In this document: positions 45,467-56,903 of the stretch, in pieces | Position numbering within the stretch: position 1 is the first letter of the stretch | Layout of the letters: each line of letters starts with the position of its first letter | Assembly: GCA_014218235.1 (NCBI GenBank) | Contig: CM024758.1 | Location: 105,127,698 to 105,191,697 of the forward strand | Direction of reading: 5' to 3' | From: Colocasia esculenta | Taxonomy: Eukaryota > Streptophyta > Magnoliopsida > Alismatales > Araceae | Length of the DNA stretch: 64,000 nt | The notes under the pieces: model-generated | Database searches by the model: none | Seen by the model: the letters and a program-made list of their open reading frames with translations, nothing else | Told to the model about the DNA's origin: nothing | Translations under genes and position numbers: made by a program

Positions 45467-46998
45467 GGAGGTCTTAAGAGAAAGGTCACTAGATTGCCGA
45501 TACGGAATGACCGGACGTGAGTTTCCAATCCCCCAAGAAAGGGCTGCCTATAAGTGCAAAGTGTCATGTAGAACGTGTCTCAATCCACAATCCATCAGTT
45601 TAAAACAAGACGGAAAGCTTATAATAATTAATCATGACATGTATGCAATTCAATCTATCACATGGTTGCTGAAGTTTTAGTACATAACACTTTTCAATTA
45701 TGAACAAGACAGAGTATAATCATGGCTCATATCAATCACATGGTAGATGGAGTCAATCAATCATTAACACTTAGAATAGATGTTCATATTCTTATAGTTT
45801 TCATATAGGTTGATCACTTTTAGGCCAGTGCATAACTATATGACATGATATGACAATAGAGCATGCATATGGTTGACTGAACATCTCAATAAAACAGTCT
45901 CAGGTCGACCTTTAAATCGTGATGGACACAGTCATCGCACTTCAAAGGGCCTTACACAGTCGAATTAATAGTTTGTATCAAGTTACTAAATCATGACGAA
46001 TCTACCCATCATGTTCAAGTCGCGACGGGACAGATCGTCGCCTTTTCGACAGGAATCGATGTTAGATCGATTGTCTAAATAGAATCGCGACGGTTCTACC
46101 CGTCGCGTTCACATCGCCATGCTCTGAATCTCGATGGTTTGACACGTCGTGTTCAAGAGTTGGTTCAAAAATTTGAATATAAAAATAGATGGAGATTCTT
46201 GGGCGGGAAATAGGTCAAAGCGTGACGGGACATGCTCACGCGTTCAAGAGGGGCACTGAAACACATGCAGTGCACAGTTTCACGCTTTAGGTTGACTGGT
46301 CAGACTTTAAAACATGACAAAACAGTCTGTTGCCTCTAACCGAATCGTGACGTACATGTACATTGCATTCATGCAACAAGAAACGCGACATCTAGTGTCG
46401 TCGCGTTCTTGGATCTTGCCCGAAAATGCAGAAAAACGTGACAATCCTTCATGATAGACTTATAACTTGACATACAGAGGTCTTTAGCCAAAACTTTGAA
46501 CATGAAAAGTGTCGAGGACATCAAGTAGAAGAGAACCACCATTTTGGTTTGACCCAATTCGGTCTTGGTTCACGTGAAAAATAGTAAGAACACATAAAGC
46601 CCTATTTTAGCGTGACTCTTGGAACATGCTTAATATGACTCACATGGTTCATTAAAATTGGGGAAAATACATGCAAATGAAACTAGACTTGATGCTCTTT
46701 CCATTGGTATATGTAACGTTTAGGTTAAGCCCGAGGTCACCTACCTTTGTGTAGATCTAAGACTGATCAATGCACCGGTCACAACAGAGAAGAGTTGGGG
46801 AAGAATCTCGGTTCTTGACCGTTCTCCTCTCCTCCTGGTGCCCTAGCTCGCCTCCACACGACCCCAACTAGATGGTAAACCTTCCAAACTACTTTTAGGA
46901 TGATTATTTATATGATTAGGGTTAATTTCAAGTCCTAGCAAGACTAGGAAGTGTGGGTTGCGGTTTTGGCTTGGCCCCTTCTAAGTTTTGGGGATTCT
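45467..46998 (-). repeat. Element D 5' LTR, distal part
   Basis: Continues the D LTR after element E (GGAGGTCTTAAG matches GGAGGCCTTGAAC of B on the same strand). It holds CpG-rich CGCGAC motifs (about 46020-46400) and the block CACCTACCTTTG (about 46738), which matches the U3 region of B. It is cut at 46999 by element F. No genes. Confidence 0.75.
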
Positions 46999-47784
46999 TG
47001 TAACATCGCACATTTTTCGAATCTTTGCGGATCCCTGCTTAGTGGATTTGGTGGCCAAAGTGTGGCCCATTAGTGTGTGTTTCAGATGTTACGCACGTTG
47101 TGAGGCTTGGTGGGCCGTCAGATTGGGCCCAAAGCGCTCACAGGTTTTCTACCTGTGAACGCCACAGGGGTGTGTGTCGCGTTCTGAACACGACAGCCCT
47201 AGTGGTCGCGTTCTTGTTACCGCTGTTGAGCAGTCGACGTTTGCATGCATGCCACGTGTCGTGCGTTGGGCGGCCTGCTGATGTCAGGAGTGGGAAGGCG
47301 ACGGCCTCCCACGTCGCGTTCAGGTTGCGACGTAGGGCTACGTCGTGTTCTCAACTGCTGTGCATTTTTAAGGAACCCCAACCGAATAGAGCAGGGGAAG
47401 CTCAGCTCGGCCAGGGGGAGTTGCTGCGGGGCTTTTCCGGACGGTTTGAGGTTTTGGAGATGCGTGGGGCGTGTTCTCGCCGCGAGGACGTCGCGTGGAG
47501 CCGGGGAAACGCCGAGAGAACTCCGGTTTTCGCGTTCTTCGCGAAGGTAGGGTGTTTCTACCTCGTTTGATTGTGTGGATTGCTCGTGGTGTTGATTTGA
47601 TTCGTTTAAAGCTTAAAGAACATTAGATACCATGCTAGGGTATCCATTAAAGCATGTAAAATGAGAATTAATCGTGTTTTGAATGGTTTGGAATGGTGAT
47701 CCGTGGAGTTTCTCCCGGATTAGGGTTTGCGCCTGTGAAGGCGACAGACCTTGCCGTCGCGACAAGGTCGCGACAGGCCGACCC

Positions 47785-47810
47785 GTCGCGATAGGGTTTC
47801 CTATTGCGAC
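47785..47810 (+). repeat. CpG-rich hairpin in element F LTR
   Basis: Arms GTCGCGATAGG and CCTATTGCGAC, 11 positions with one G-T, separated by four bases. Identical in the other LTR at 60022-60047. It is one of a series of palindromes around the core GTCGCGAC. Confidence 0.7.
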
Positions 47811-48465
47811 AGGTCGGGGCGTCGCGTTCTGAAGGCGACACAGCCCCATGTCGCGACTTCAGCCGTGAGGTCTTTTGATGCATGTTTTTAAAATACGTTT
47901 ATCCGATTATTTATTAAATGTTGTGCATGGCACCGGTTTGTGGTGCGTTGGCACATGTAGTGTTCGTAGAGCGCGGTGCTCACTAGGTGATTATGCTTTA
48001 CGTGGTTGGCGTGTCATTTGTGTTATATGTGTGAAGTTTACGTGGTTTGGGTGTGTGTATGGCACACACATTGTCGTAATGTAATTTCTATGATTTGTCG
48101 TAGTAATTGGGTAGAGAGGTTCCTGTGTGAACCTAGCCGTGACATTGTGGTGTTTCATGATTTGTGTGTCATGCATGTGTGTGCATGGCTAGTGGTCGTC
48201 GTTATGATTATTGTAATATAATTTGTGTAATTACTCTGAGGTGATTGGGTAGTGAAGGTCATGTGTGGACCTAGCTCTGGTCTGTTGTTGTCCTTCGAAG
48301 AATATTATATTGATTTTGTGTTAAGTGGTGTGTGTGTAGCCACGGAGGTCACGAGGTGACCGATGATAGGCGAGATTGTGGTTCATGAATATGTTGGTGT
48401 AGGATAGCTTTGGGGTCACATGGTGACTGATGTTAAGCGAATCCTAACACATGTATATCATGAAT

Positions 48466-48473
48466 TATAAATA
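48466..48473 (+). promoter_or_regulatory. Candidate TATA box of element F 5' LTR
   Basis: TATAAATA followed by AAG; conserved at 60704-60711 in the other LTR. The CpG-rich palindromes lie upstream of it. Confidence 0.4.
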
Positions 48474-50297
48474 AAGACTATATATGTATATATCGTGATT
48501 TGTGCTAGCCGAGTGTGGTGGTCCGGCGCCTATTCCGGAATGCCTCTCTAGTCGGGTACCCTAGGTTCTTTGTGAGCCAGGCACGTGTGTTTGTTGTGCT
48601 CGGGGTTTGTCCAGGTACTTGTGTTGTACTGTCGAGGTCTGTGTCGTCTGTCCTGGACACCCTCACTCCTGTGTTTGAGTTGTACGTCCGGCTGAGGAAA
48701 AGACAACAGTAGGGCAGCGGCTTGTGTTTTGTGGGTGTGCAGTCGCTTGTAGCGCGCTCGTAGTTGGGGGTACAGACACCAGTAGTCGACACTGGTCCCC
48801 AGCTAGTCCTGTTTTCCAGTGCCTCACTTTAGGGTGCTCCGGCTAGAGACCCTAGAGGTGCCAGAGATGGACCTGCAGCTGTGTGTCTGCAGGTGTGGTG
48901 TTGGTTGGTCTCCACAGTTGATTGACTTGTTCTCATGGAGCGGCAGTTGGACCTTTCGTCCGTGACTGCGAGACTGAGAGGTTGTTCTTGTGTTGTGTTG
49001 TCCGGGTTGGATACTGGCCTGATCAGCCAGTAGTCCATTCTCGTGTGGTGGCGTTGTCCCTTTCCGACTCGTGCTTTGCCACTGGCTGTGGTTCGTGAGT
49101 TTATAACTCGTAGTCGAGGTTTGACCCGTTCGAGGTATGCCCTGGTGTTGGCACAGTTGTGACTGCGGTTGTGGCTCGTGGTGTGCCCGAGTGGTGACAC
49201 AGTTTTGGTTATGGTTGGTGAGTGTTGACTCACCAAATGTGGTTTAGCTCGCTATGATGTGCCCTGTTACGGCACTGGTTTACTTGCAGTTTCCGTACTG
49301 GTACCTTGTGGTAGTAGGTACCTATACCCCGTGTGGATAATGATTTGTGGTGGTACGTCGTATACCAGTCTTTTCTGGTGTTGACGTGGAACTGTGTTTC
49401 GTGAAGGTCGTGTGGTGTGACCTTCCACTCAATGTGCTTTACCCTTCCTCGTGTAAGCTTCCGTATACGGTTTTCGTGTGTGATGGATTGGCCCGCCGTA
49501 GCCGATCATGTTACCTTGTGTATGTAGCTTCTGATATATCGTGGTTTGGGGTTTAATGGACCAGCACTTGGTTGGCTGTCCTATTACCCACGAGGTTGAG
49601 GTTCGCTTGGGAAGCTTGCACCCTAGGCAGTGACTTGCCTGTGTGGCTTAAAGCATGGGCGACCAGTTCTTATTATGGTTTGCCTGTGAGGCTTAAAGCT
49701 TAGGCGTTTTAGTTGTTGAGCGGACTAGTGGTGCAAAACTAGTCCTGTTGTTCCCTCTTACTTTCCGAAGTTGTGAATAGTTAATGTGTTTATGTTTAAT
49801 TGCAATTTAAATTCAATTGTTGTGAGCATGAAATGGTTTGGCTATTGGTGTTGCCAATGAGACCCTCTGGGGTTGAGGTGTCCGTAGTTTGATGTTGTTT
49901 TGGGTAGCCCCTGCTGAGCCTGTAACTTGTTGAGTCTCACTCCCCTACAGTTTCTTTCAGGATATGCCGTGTGTTTGGCTTGCAGCAGCGTTCTAGCAGA
50001 CTCGTACCACCAGCAGTAGTGTAGTAGTTAGTGTTGTGTGAGCTCGTGCTCCCTCGGGGTATGCCCCAGGTAGTTGTACTTTTTAATTGGACATGTAATA
50101 ATGAAATGGGACAGTTGTAAATTATTATATGCAGGTATGATCACATGTACTTTCTTGTGTCTTATACTGTGTAGTTGTCTTTTATATTCTTACTAGACAC
50201 TTATGTGAGATATCCCTTGCGAGACTTCGGTCCGTTCGCGGGAGGCGGATCTGGATATGGAGCCTTAATGGGCATAAATACCCTGGTCCGTCACAGT

Positions 50298-50309
50298 TGG
50301 TATCAGAGC
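50298..50309 (+). other. Element F primer binding site (Met tRNA)
   Basis: TGGTATCAGAGC, two bases after the LTR end. Confidence 0.9.
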
Positions 50310-50366
50310 ATGGTCCAGTTAGAATATGAAAAGACATTGAAGTTACAATGTCCCAATACATGGATT

Positions 50367-50371
50367 AATGT
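50367..50371. repeat. Target site duplication of element G, left copy
   Basis: AATGT before the LTR; identical to 56899-56903. Confidence 0.93.
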
Positions 50372-52345
50372 TGTTGGCCCTTTCGGTACGGCAGCAAGCT
50401 AGCCTAGAGGGGGGGTGAATAGGTTTTTCTGAAATCTGAAATAGAAACTCAAACACAGAAATTAAACACTTGAACGTTTGGTTAGTTTAGTATGATAAAG
50501 AGTGGCAATGCGGAAGCAAATATCAATCACACAATGGACACAATGATTTTATCCTGGTTCGGCCCTTCCCACATGGAAGTCCTACGTCCAGTCCCCAAGC
50601 AATCTCTTGGGATTTCACTAACCAAGGGTACAGTCCCTCTTAAGGACACTACAACACCCTGAATACCCCACCAGGTCTTCTTCTCTTTCCCGGGCAAGAA
50701 GGCATCCCACTTCTTTTCTAGGCTCAGAAGCAAACCTACTTCTTTTACTGGTTCAGAAGTAAACCTCCTGGAACAAACCCCAGTGCGGTTCTGCTAGACT
50801 TAAACCCCCAGCTAGGTCCTGTTGGTACAAACCCCAACAAGGTTCTGCTAGACACTAACCTCTAGCTAGGTTACACACTGTATACAGTCCTACAGCTGGA
50901 CAAGGGTCTTTCTTAGAAAAGAAAGAACAAGACTGAGAGCTAATACAAGATGAACACTATGGACTTAGCTCACAGTCACAGACTCTCCCTCAAGATTACA
51001 ATGAGCATGGGGAGAATGGAAGAGAAGAAGGCTTGAAGGCGATGAAGACTTCTGCTTGAAAGCTTCTGTAGATTTTGGCTCGAGCTCTTCTCTCTTTCTC
51101 TGAGTGTTTGTGGCGTGAAGGTTCTTCTCACAGTTATACACTCCTTGAAAGATGTTCATGAAAAAGCTCTTGTGTTCTTCAGCTAAGCTTCTTCTTTTAT
51201 ATGAGCAATTTGAATGGATCCGTTGAAGAGATCCGTTGGAGTTCTAGCCGTTGCTCATCTCCTCTTCATTTGTCTTAATCAGACTCTGATGGTCTTCGAG
51301 GTCTATACACATAGAAGAAAGTGTTAGCATAAAAGAGTGTTTATGATAAACGATGCATAGTACTGTGCTTCTGCTAACACACTGAAAATAGTAGGTCATA
51401 TCTATTTGACAATACTCTGAAATATCCATGCAGCTTTTTGTCAGAAGATATTTGACTTTTCATTTAAGCGCCAAGCATATTTGAAATATAAAGGCAATCT
51501 GTGTTTGAACATAATCCATGAAGAAATCGTTATAAGCATGACTTATGAAATCGTTATGTGAAGAGTCGTTGCTCATTTGTAAATAAATCGTTGTGAGAGC
51601 AAATCGTTGTCTCACTTAAGAAATCGATGTGATCACTTATGAAATCATTATGCAAGGAAATCATTGTGATCACCTGAAGAAATCGATGTGATCACTTACG
51701 AAATCGTTATGAGAGGAAATCGTTATGATCTCCTAAAGAAATCGTTGTGATCAATAAAGAAATCGATGTGATCACTTATGAAATCGTTATGAGATTGATT
51801 TCTTAACAAATCGTTATGAATTCTTAGGGAGTCGATGTGATCACTTATCAAATCGTTACAAGCCATCAAATCGTTGTGAGAGCAAATCGTTGCGCTCACT
51901 TAAGAAATCGTTACGGTCTAAAGAAATCGTTGTGAGAGCAAATCGTTGTCTCACTTATCGAATCGATATGGGAACGATTTCTTACCAAATCAATGCGCTC
52001 AAGGAAGAAATCGTTATGGCCACTTATCAAATTGATATGGCATCGATTTCTTAACAAATCGTTGCACTTACAGAAGAAATCGTTGCGAACACTTATGAAA
52101 TCGTTATGACATCGATTTCTTAACAAATCGTTGTAGCGCTTGTTACTTTAGCACTTAAACAGAAATCGATGTATATGAGTTAGACATTGACTTTATCATT
52201 TTAGTGCGCCATTTTGCATCAATGTGAGACTCAACATTTTGCTATGATATTGATGCGACACAGATGAAACAAAATATTCAATTTAAGTTACATCATAAAT
52301 TTTATTATCACCAAAATACAAGAACAAATAGAGAGTGGTTCAACA
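50372..52345 (-). repeat. Element G 3' LTR
   Basis: 1,974 bp. The AACGATTT array (on the element strand) spans about 51520-52145. It lacks the 244-bp duplication seen in the other LTR. Confidence 0.92.
51520..52145 (-). repeat. AACGATTT array in element G 3' LTR
   Basis: Dense AAATCGTT on the plus strand (AACGATTT on the element strand) every 15-35 bases, mixed with AAATCGAT variants and TGTGATCACTTATGA spacers. Same sense orientation as in elements C and C'. Confidence 0.85.
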
Positions 52346-52600
52346 ATCTCCCCCTTTTTGCTGATGACAAAATTTATGAGAATTTTCTGACAAGAATATA
52401 TATAAAGCATAGAGGTTTCAGAAAATTCATACAAACTCTCCCCCTTTTTGTCACTAACCAAAAAGGAAGGATCTTACCATGGATTTCTCTCCCCCTTTGA
52501 GAGAATTTCTTACCATTGAGGGGTTCAACAATAATAGTTGATAAGGAATGACTCCCCCTTAATCTGTGCTCCCCCTGAGCATGAGACTCCCCCTTAATGT
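52346..52600 (-). other. Element G multiple polypurine tracts
   Basis: Six C-rich runs on the plus strand (purine on the element strand) near 52346-52359, 52436-52449, 52486-52498, 52551-52560, 52568-52576 and 52586-52594. The one nearest the LTR is the likely plus-strand primer. Repeated tracts are typical of Sireviruses; six is more than seen in C or C'. Confidence 0.8.
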
Positions 52601-52831
52601 GAGGCAAGTCAGATCTTGTTGTTCTTGACTTTTGACATGTTGTTTGTCAAGTCTTCAGAATTATTCCCTGCATTTTAAAAAACTTGCAGACATTGTTAGT
52701 AGCAACATAAACACATTCAATCCTTGTGACTACTCTCTCTTCAGATATGATTTGAGTGAAGAGCCTGTAGTCATCCTTGCCTTGAGCATCCTTGATCCTG
52801 ATGCTCCAAGGTTACCCTGCACACAACTTAT

Positions 52832-53466
52832 TCATAAATAGGTACGTACCCAAATCTTTTTGGGTCCTTGATGGTTAGATGCATGAAGATAATCTTTAGG
52901 AATCCAAACTAAGTGCCTTGTTGTGCAGGTATTTACTGTGTGTCCTAATTTATTGCAATGAGAACAACAATGAATAGAATTTATCTTGCAGTTCTTATTG
53001 TTTTTATGATGTCTATTTAGAACCCAATTTTTAGAAACCTTTTGCGTTTGATAATGCTTGTTCATTTCAGGGGCCTTTTTCTGAGGCATTTTGGTTTCTT
53101 TTACAAATTTTGGTAAATGATATTTACCTGGAATTGTGGCTTGTTTTTCCTTTTCTGAGGGTATGTATCCAAGCCCTTGTTTATTATTTCCAACTTTTGA
53201 CCCTTTCAAACATAGAGCTAAAGACGTTTTTCCTTTTGTTAATTTTCTAACTGATTCTTTTAAATAAAGATTTTCTTCAGTTAGAGTTTTAAAATTTTCT
53301 TCTAACTCTAATTTTTTATTGTCCTTATTTTTTAAATCTTCATTCAAAAGATAAATATTATCTTTATTGTCCTTTAATTGTTTTTCTAGTTGCTCCAGTT
53401 CGGATTTAAGATCAGAATTGGTGTTTTCTAAGCAAATAGTGTTGTTTTTCAGACTCTTTAATTCTT
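52832..53466 (-). pseudogene. Element G gag C-terminal part, one frameshift from the main frame
   Basis: Continues gag in another frame: an acidic/Lys coiled-coil-like stretch (CLENTNSDLKSELEQLEKQL), then Asn/Lys-rich sequence. A second zinc knuckle CSHCNKLGHTVNTC and the end GPKKIWV follow, stopping at 52832. Element C has the same order in its gag. The break near 53455 is one base, so the full gag would be about 595 residues. No protease follows. Confidence 0.8.
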
Positions 53467-54621
53467 TTACAACCCTTTATGTTTTTCATACAGTTCATTA
53501 AAGACTTCTTCTAAGTCTTCTGATTCTGACCCTGAATCTGTGAAAGAATTAAAAAATGAGTTAGAATGTACCTCATCTAGTCCCACCATGAGGGCTAGAT
53601 TTACCTGCTCCTTTTCGGAATCTGAGCTTGATGATTCTGAGCTTGTGACCTCATCATTTTCCCAAGCAGCCGCCATGGCTTTTCTTTTAAATTTCTTGTG
53701 CTGCTTCTTGGGCTTATCAGTTTGACCAATCTTCTTGAGCCTTGGACAATCTGGTCTCAGATGTCCAGGTTTTCTGCATTCATAGCAGACTGGTTCTTTC
53801 TCCTTTTTCTCTTTTCTTTGGATCCTTCTTGATCCGTTTTTCTTCTTCTTCAAAATCTTCTGAAGCTTGGACAATACTTCATCCATATTACAGTCTTCAG
53901 AATCTGCATCCTGGGAACTAGAAGAAGAGGTGGAAGGAGCAGCTACAACTATAAGAGCATTAGTACATTTCTTCTTAGATGAGCTTTCAGATAATCGCTC
54001 CATATTTATTTCATGTGCCATGAGAGAACCTATTAAATTATCAATTGATAATTTAGTTAAATTATGGGCCTCTTCAATAGCAGTTACCTTAGGTGTCCAT
54101 GAAATAGTTAAGGACCTAAGTATTTTTCTAACGGTTTCTTCATTAGAAAGAATTTTTCCAAGAGAATTTAAACCTACTACTATACTTGAAAATCTATTAT
54201 ACATAGTAGTAATGTTTTCATTTGGAAGCATTTTAAATTGCTCATATTGAGAGATAAGAATATCTATCCTAGTTTGTTTTACTTTATCTGTTCCTTCATA
54301 GGTTATCTGCAATTTATCCCATATTTCTTTAGCAGATTTACATGCAGAAACTCTACTGAACTCTCTTTTAGATAGAGCACAACATAGATAGTTTTTAGCC
54401 TTAAAGTTTAGAGATAGCTTACTCTTATCAGCTGCTGTAATGGCAGTAGTGCCTTTAGCTGGAACAACAATGAAATCACCTACCTCTATTACCTGCCACA
54501 GATCAAAGTCTGTGCCTCGAATGAAGCATTCCATCCTCATCTTCCAATATTGATAATCTTCTCCATCGAAGAATGGAGGTCTGGTGACGGATTGGCCTTC
54601 AGCATATCCTTGAGCTGCCAT
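53467..54621 (-). CDS. Element G gag, main intact frame (384 codons)
   Basis: Start ATG at 54621-54619 (MAAQGYAEGQSVTRPP). This start is chosen because it aligns with element C gag; the frame stays open upstream only by chance, through the primer site and LTR. Residues 1-250 are the copia capsid region (DGEDYQYWKMRME, LCCALSKREFSRVSACKSA, VRKILRSLTISWTPKVTAIE). A zinc knuckle CYECRKPGHLRPDC lies at 53746-53787, followed by an acidic Ser/Glu tail. The frame ends at TAA 53467-53469, where a one-base shift separates the second-knuckle part. It is the longest undamaged frame in the window, so G is probably the youngest element, and it can only work with proteins from a full-length relative. Confidence 0.8.
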   Translation of the reverse strand: MAAQGYAEGQSVTRPPFFDGEDYQYWKMRMECFIRGTDFDLWQVIEVGDFIVVPAKGTTAITAADKSKLSLNFKAKNYLCCALSKREFSRVSACKSAKEIWDKLQITYEGTDKVKQTRIDILISQYEQFKMLPNENITTMYNRFSSIVVGLNSLGKILSNEETVRKILRSLTISWTPKVTAIEEAHNLTKLSIDNLIGSLMAHEINMERLSESSSKKKCTNALIVVAAPSTSSSSSQDADSEDCNMDEVLSKLQKILKKKKNGSRRIQRKEKKEKEPVCYECRKPGHLRPDCPRLKKIGQTDKPKKQHKKFKRKAMAAAWENDEVTSSESSSSDSEKEQVNLALMVGLDEVHSNSFFNSFTDSGSESEDLEEVFNELYEKHKGL

Positions 54622-54669
54622 GGATCTTTGCTCTAAGATCGTTGGATCTTCTTGAAAGTTCAGAGACCC

Positions 54670-54681
54670 GCTCTGATACCA
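54670..54681 (-). other. Element G primer binding site (Met tRNA)
   Basis: GCTCTGATACCA on the plus strand, two bases from the LTR at 54684. Confidence 0.9.
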
Positions 54682-54683
54682 CT

Positions 54684-56898
54684 TGTTGGCCCTTTCGATA
54701 CGGCAGCAAGCTAGCCTAGAGGGGGGGTGAATAGGTTTTTCTGAAATCTGAAATAGAAACTCAAACATAGAAATTAAACACTTGAACGTTTGGTTAGTTT
54801 AGTGTGATAAAGAGTAGCAATGCGGAAGCAAATATCAATCACACAATGGACACAAGGATTTTATCCTAGTTCGGCCCTTCCCACATGGAAGTCCTACGTC
54901 CAGTCCCCAAGCAATCTCTTGGGATTTCACTAACCAAGGGTACAGTCCCCCTTAAGGACACTACAACACCCTGGATACCCCACTAGGTCTTCTTCTCTTT
55001 CCCGGGCAAGAAGGCAGCCCACTTCTTTTCTAGGCTCAGAAGCAAACCTACTTCTTTTACAGGTTCAGAAGTAAACCTCCTAAAACAAACCCCAGTGCGG
55101 TTCTGCTAGACTTAAACCCCCAGCTAGGTTCTGTTGGTACAAACCCCAACAAGGTTCTGCTAGACACTAACCTCTAGCTAGGTTACACACTGTATACAGT
55201 CCTACAGCTGGACAAGGGTCTTTCTTAGAAAAGAAAGAACAAGACTGAGAGCTAATACAAGATGAACACTATGGACTTAGCTCATAGTCACAGACTCTCC
55301 CTCAAGATTACAATGAGCATAGGGAGAATGGAAGAGAAGAAGGCTTGAAGGCGATGAAGACTTCTGCTTGAAAGCTTCTGTAGATTTTGGCTCGAGCTCT
55401 TCTCTCTTTCTCTGAGTGTTTGTGGCGTGAAGGTTCTTCTCACAGTTGTACACTCCTTGAAAGATGTTTAGGAAAAAGCTCTTGTGTTCTTCAGCTAAGC
55501 TTCTTCTTTTATATGAGCAATTTGAATGGATTCGTTGAAGAGATCCGTTGGAGTTCTAGCCGTTTCTTATCTCCTCTTCATTTGTCTTAATCAGACTCTG
55601 ATGGTCTTCGAGGTCTGTACACATAGAAGAAAGTGTTAGCATAAAAGAGTGTTTATGATAAACGATGCATAGTACTGTGCTTCTGCTAACACACTGAAAA
55701 TAGTAGGTCATATCTATTTGACAATACTCTGAATATGCATGCAGATTTTTGTTAGAAGATATTTGACTTTTCATTTAAGCGCCAAACATATTTGAAATAT
55801 AAAGGCAATCTGTGTTTGAACAGAATCCATGAAGAAATCGTTATGAGCATGACTTATGAAATCGTTATGTGAAGAGTCGTTGCTCATTTGTAAATAAATC
55901 GTTGTGAGAGCAAATTGTTGTCTCACTTAAGAAATCGATGTGATCACTTATGAAATCGTTATGCAAGGAAATCGTTGTGATCACCTGAAGAAATCGATGT
56001 GATCACTTATGAAATCGTTATGAGAGGAAATCGTTATGATCTCCTATAGAAATCGTTGTGATCAATAAAGAAATCGATGTGATCACTTATGAAATCGTTA
56101 TGAGATTGATTTCTTAACAAATCGTTATGAATTCTTAGGGAGTCGATGTGATCACTTATCAAATCGTTACAAGCCATCAAATCGTTGTGAGAGCAAATCG
56201 TTGCGCTCACTTAAGAAATCGTTACGGTCTAAAGAAATCGTTGTGAGAGCAAATCGTTGTCTTATTGAATCGATATGGGAACGATTTCTTACCAAATCAA
56301 TGCGCTCAAGGAAGAAATCGTTATGGCCACTTATCAAATTGATATGGCATCGATTTCTTAACAAATCGTTATGAATTCTTAGGGAGTCGATGTGATCACT
56401 TATCAAATCGTTACAAGCCATCAAATCGTTGTGAGAGCAAATCGTTGCGCTCACTTAAGAAATCGTTACGGTCTAAAGAAATCGTTGTGAGAGCAAATCG
56501 TTGTATCACTTATCGAATCGATATGGGAACGATTTCTTACCAAATCAATGCGCTCAAGGAAGAAATCGTTATGGCCACTTATCAAATTGATATGGCATCG
56601 ATTTCTTAACAAATCGTTGCGCTTACAGAAGAAATCATTGCGAACACTTATGAAATCGTTATGGCATCGATTTCTTAAGAAATCGTTGTAGCGCTTGTTA
56701 CTTTGGCACTTAAGCAGAAATCGATGTATATGAGTTAGACATTGACTTTATCATTTTAGTGCGCCATTTTGCATCATGTGAGACTCAGCATTTTGCTATG
56801 AGATTGATGCGACACAGATGAAACAAATATTCAATTTAAGTTACATCATAAATTTTATTATCACCAAAATACAAGAACAAATAGAGAGTGGTTCAACA
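54684..56898 (-). repeat. Element G 5' LTR
   Basis: 2,215 bp, 241 longer than the other LTR. The excess is a tandem duplication of about 244 bp in the AACGATTT region (56111-56354 and 56355-56598). Confidence 0.92.
55830..56700 (-). repeat. AACGATTT array in element G 5' LTR, with 244-bp duplication
   Basis: Same array as 51520-52145 plus one extra higher-order unit: TTCTTAACAAATCGTTATG begins at 56111 and again at 56355. Confidence 0.85.
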
Positions 56899-56903
56899 AA
56901 TGT
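56899..56903. repeat. Target site duplication of element G, right copy
   Basis: AATGT, identical to 50367-50371. Confidence 0.93.

Larger units (their letters stand above)
34489..46998 (-). mobile_element. Element D: Ty3/gypsy chromovirus-like, minus strand, interrupted by E and F
   Basis: Minus strand: 5' LTR (46998 down to 45467, then 37835 to 36600, split by E), Met-tRNA primer site (36586-36597), gag, protease and RT start, cut at 34489 by element C'. The LTR is a diverged relative of that of B (shared blocks, same TGTCACGCC end). Judged by alignment to the B LTR, about 250 bp of the D LTR lies beyond F and outside the window. Coding parts contain stops and frameshifts. Confidence 0.85.
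46999..50295 (+). repeat. Element F 5' LTR
   Basis: 3,297 bp, TGTAACATCG to GTCCGTCACA. GC-rich, with CGCGAC palindromes (47150-47850; best hairpin 47785-47810) and TATAAATA at 48466-48473. A 165-codon open frame (47073-47570) recurs in the other LTR but looks like a by-product of high GC and LTR duplication. Confidence 0.9.
50372..56898 (-). mobile_element. Element G: gag-only Sirevirus-like copia (TR-GAG type)
   Basis: LTRs at 50372-52345 and 54684-56898 (plus-strand ends TGTTGGCCC...TTCAACA) with perfect AATGT duplications. The 2.3-kb internal region has a primer site, a Sirevirus-type gag and six polypurine-like tracts. Protease, integrase, RT and RNase H are completely absent. The U5 end shares GGACTGTACCCT- and GGACTGGACGTAGGACT-like blocks with element C, placing it in the same lineage. 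It inserted into the internal region of F just after the primer site. Confidence 0.9.

Noticed and set aside
47073..47570. A 165-codon frame also present at 59310-59807
   Set aside because: Both lie in the same place of the two F LTRs, so conservation is due to LTR duplication. Differences between copies include many amino acid changes, and no domain is recognised.
53540..54250. Plus-strand frames opposite the G gag
   Set aside because: Antisense shadows of the real minus-strand gag; no independent motif.
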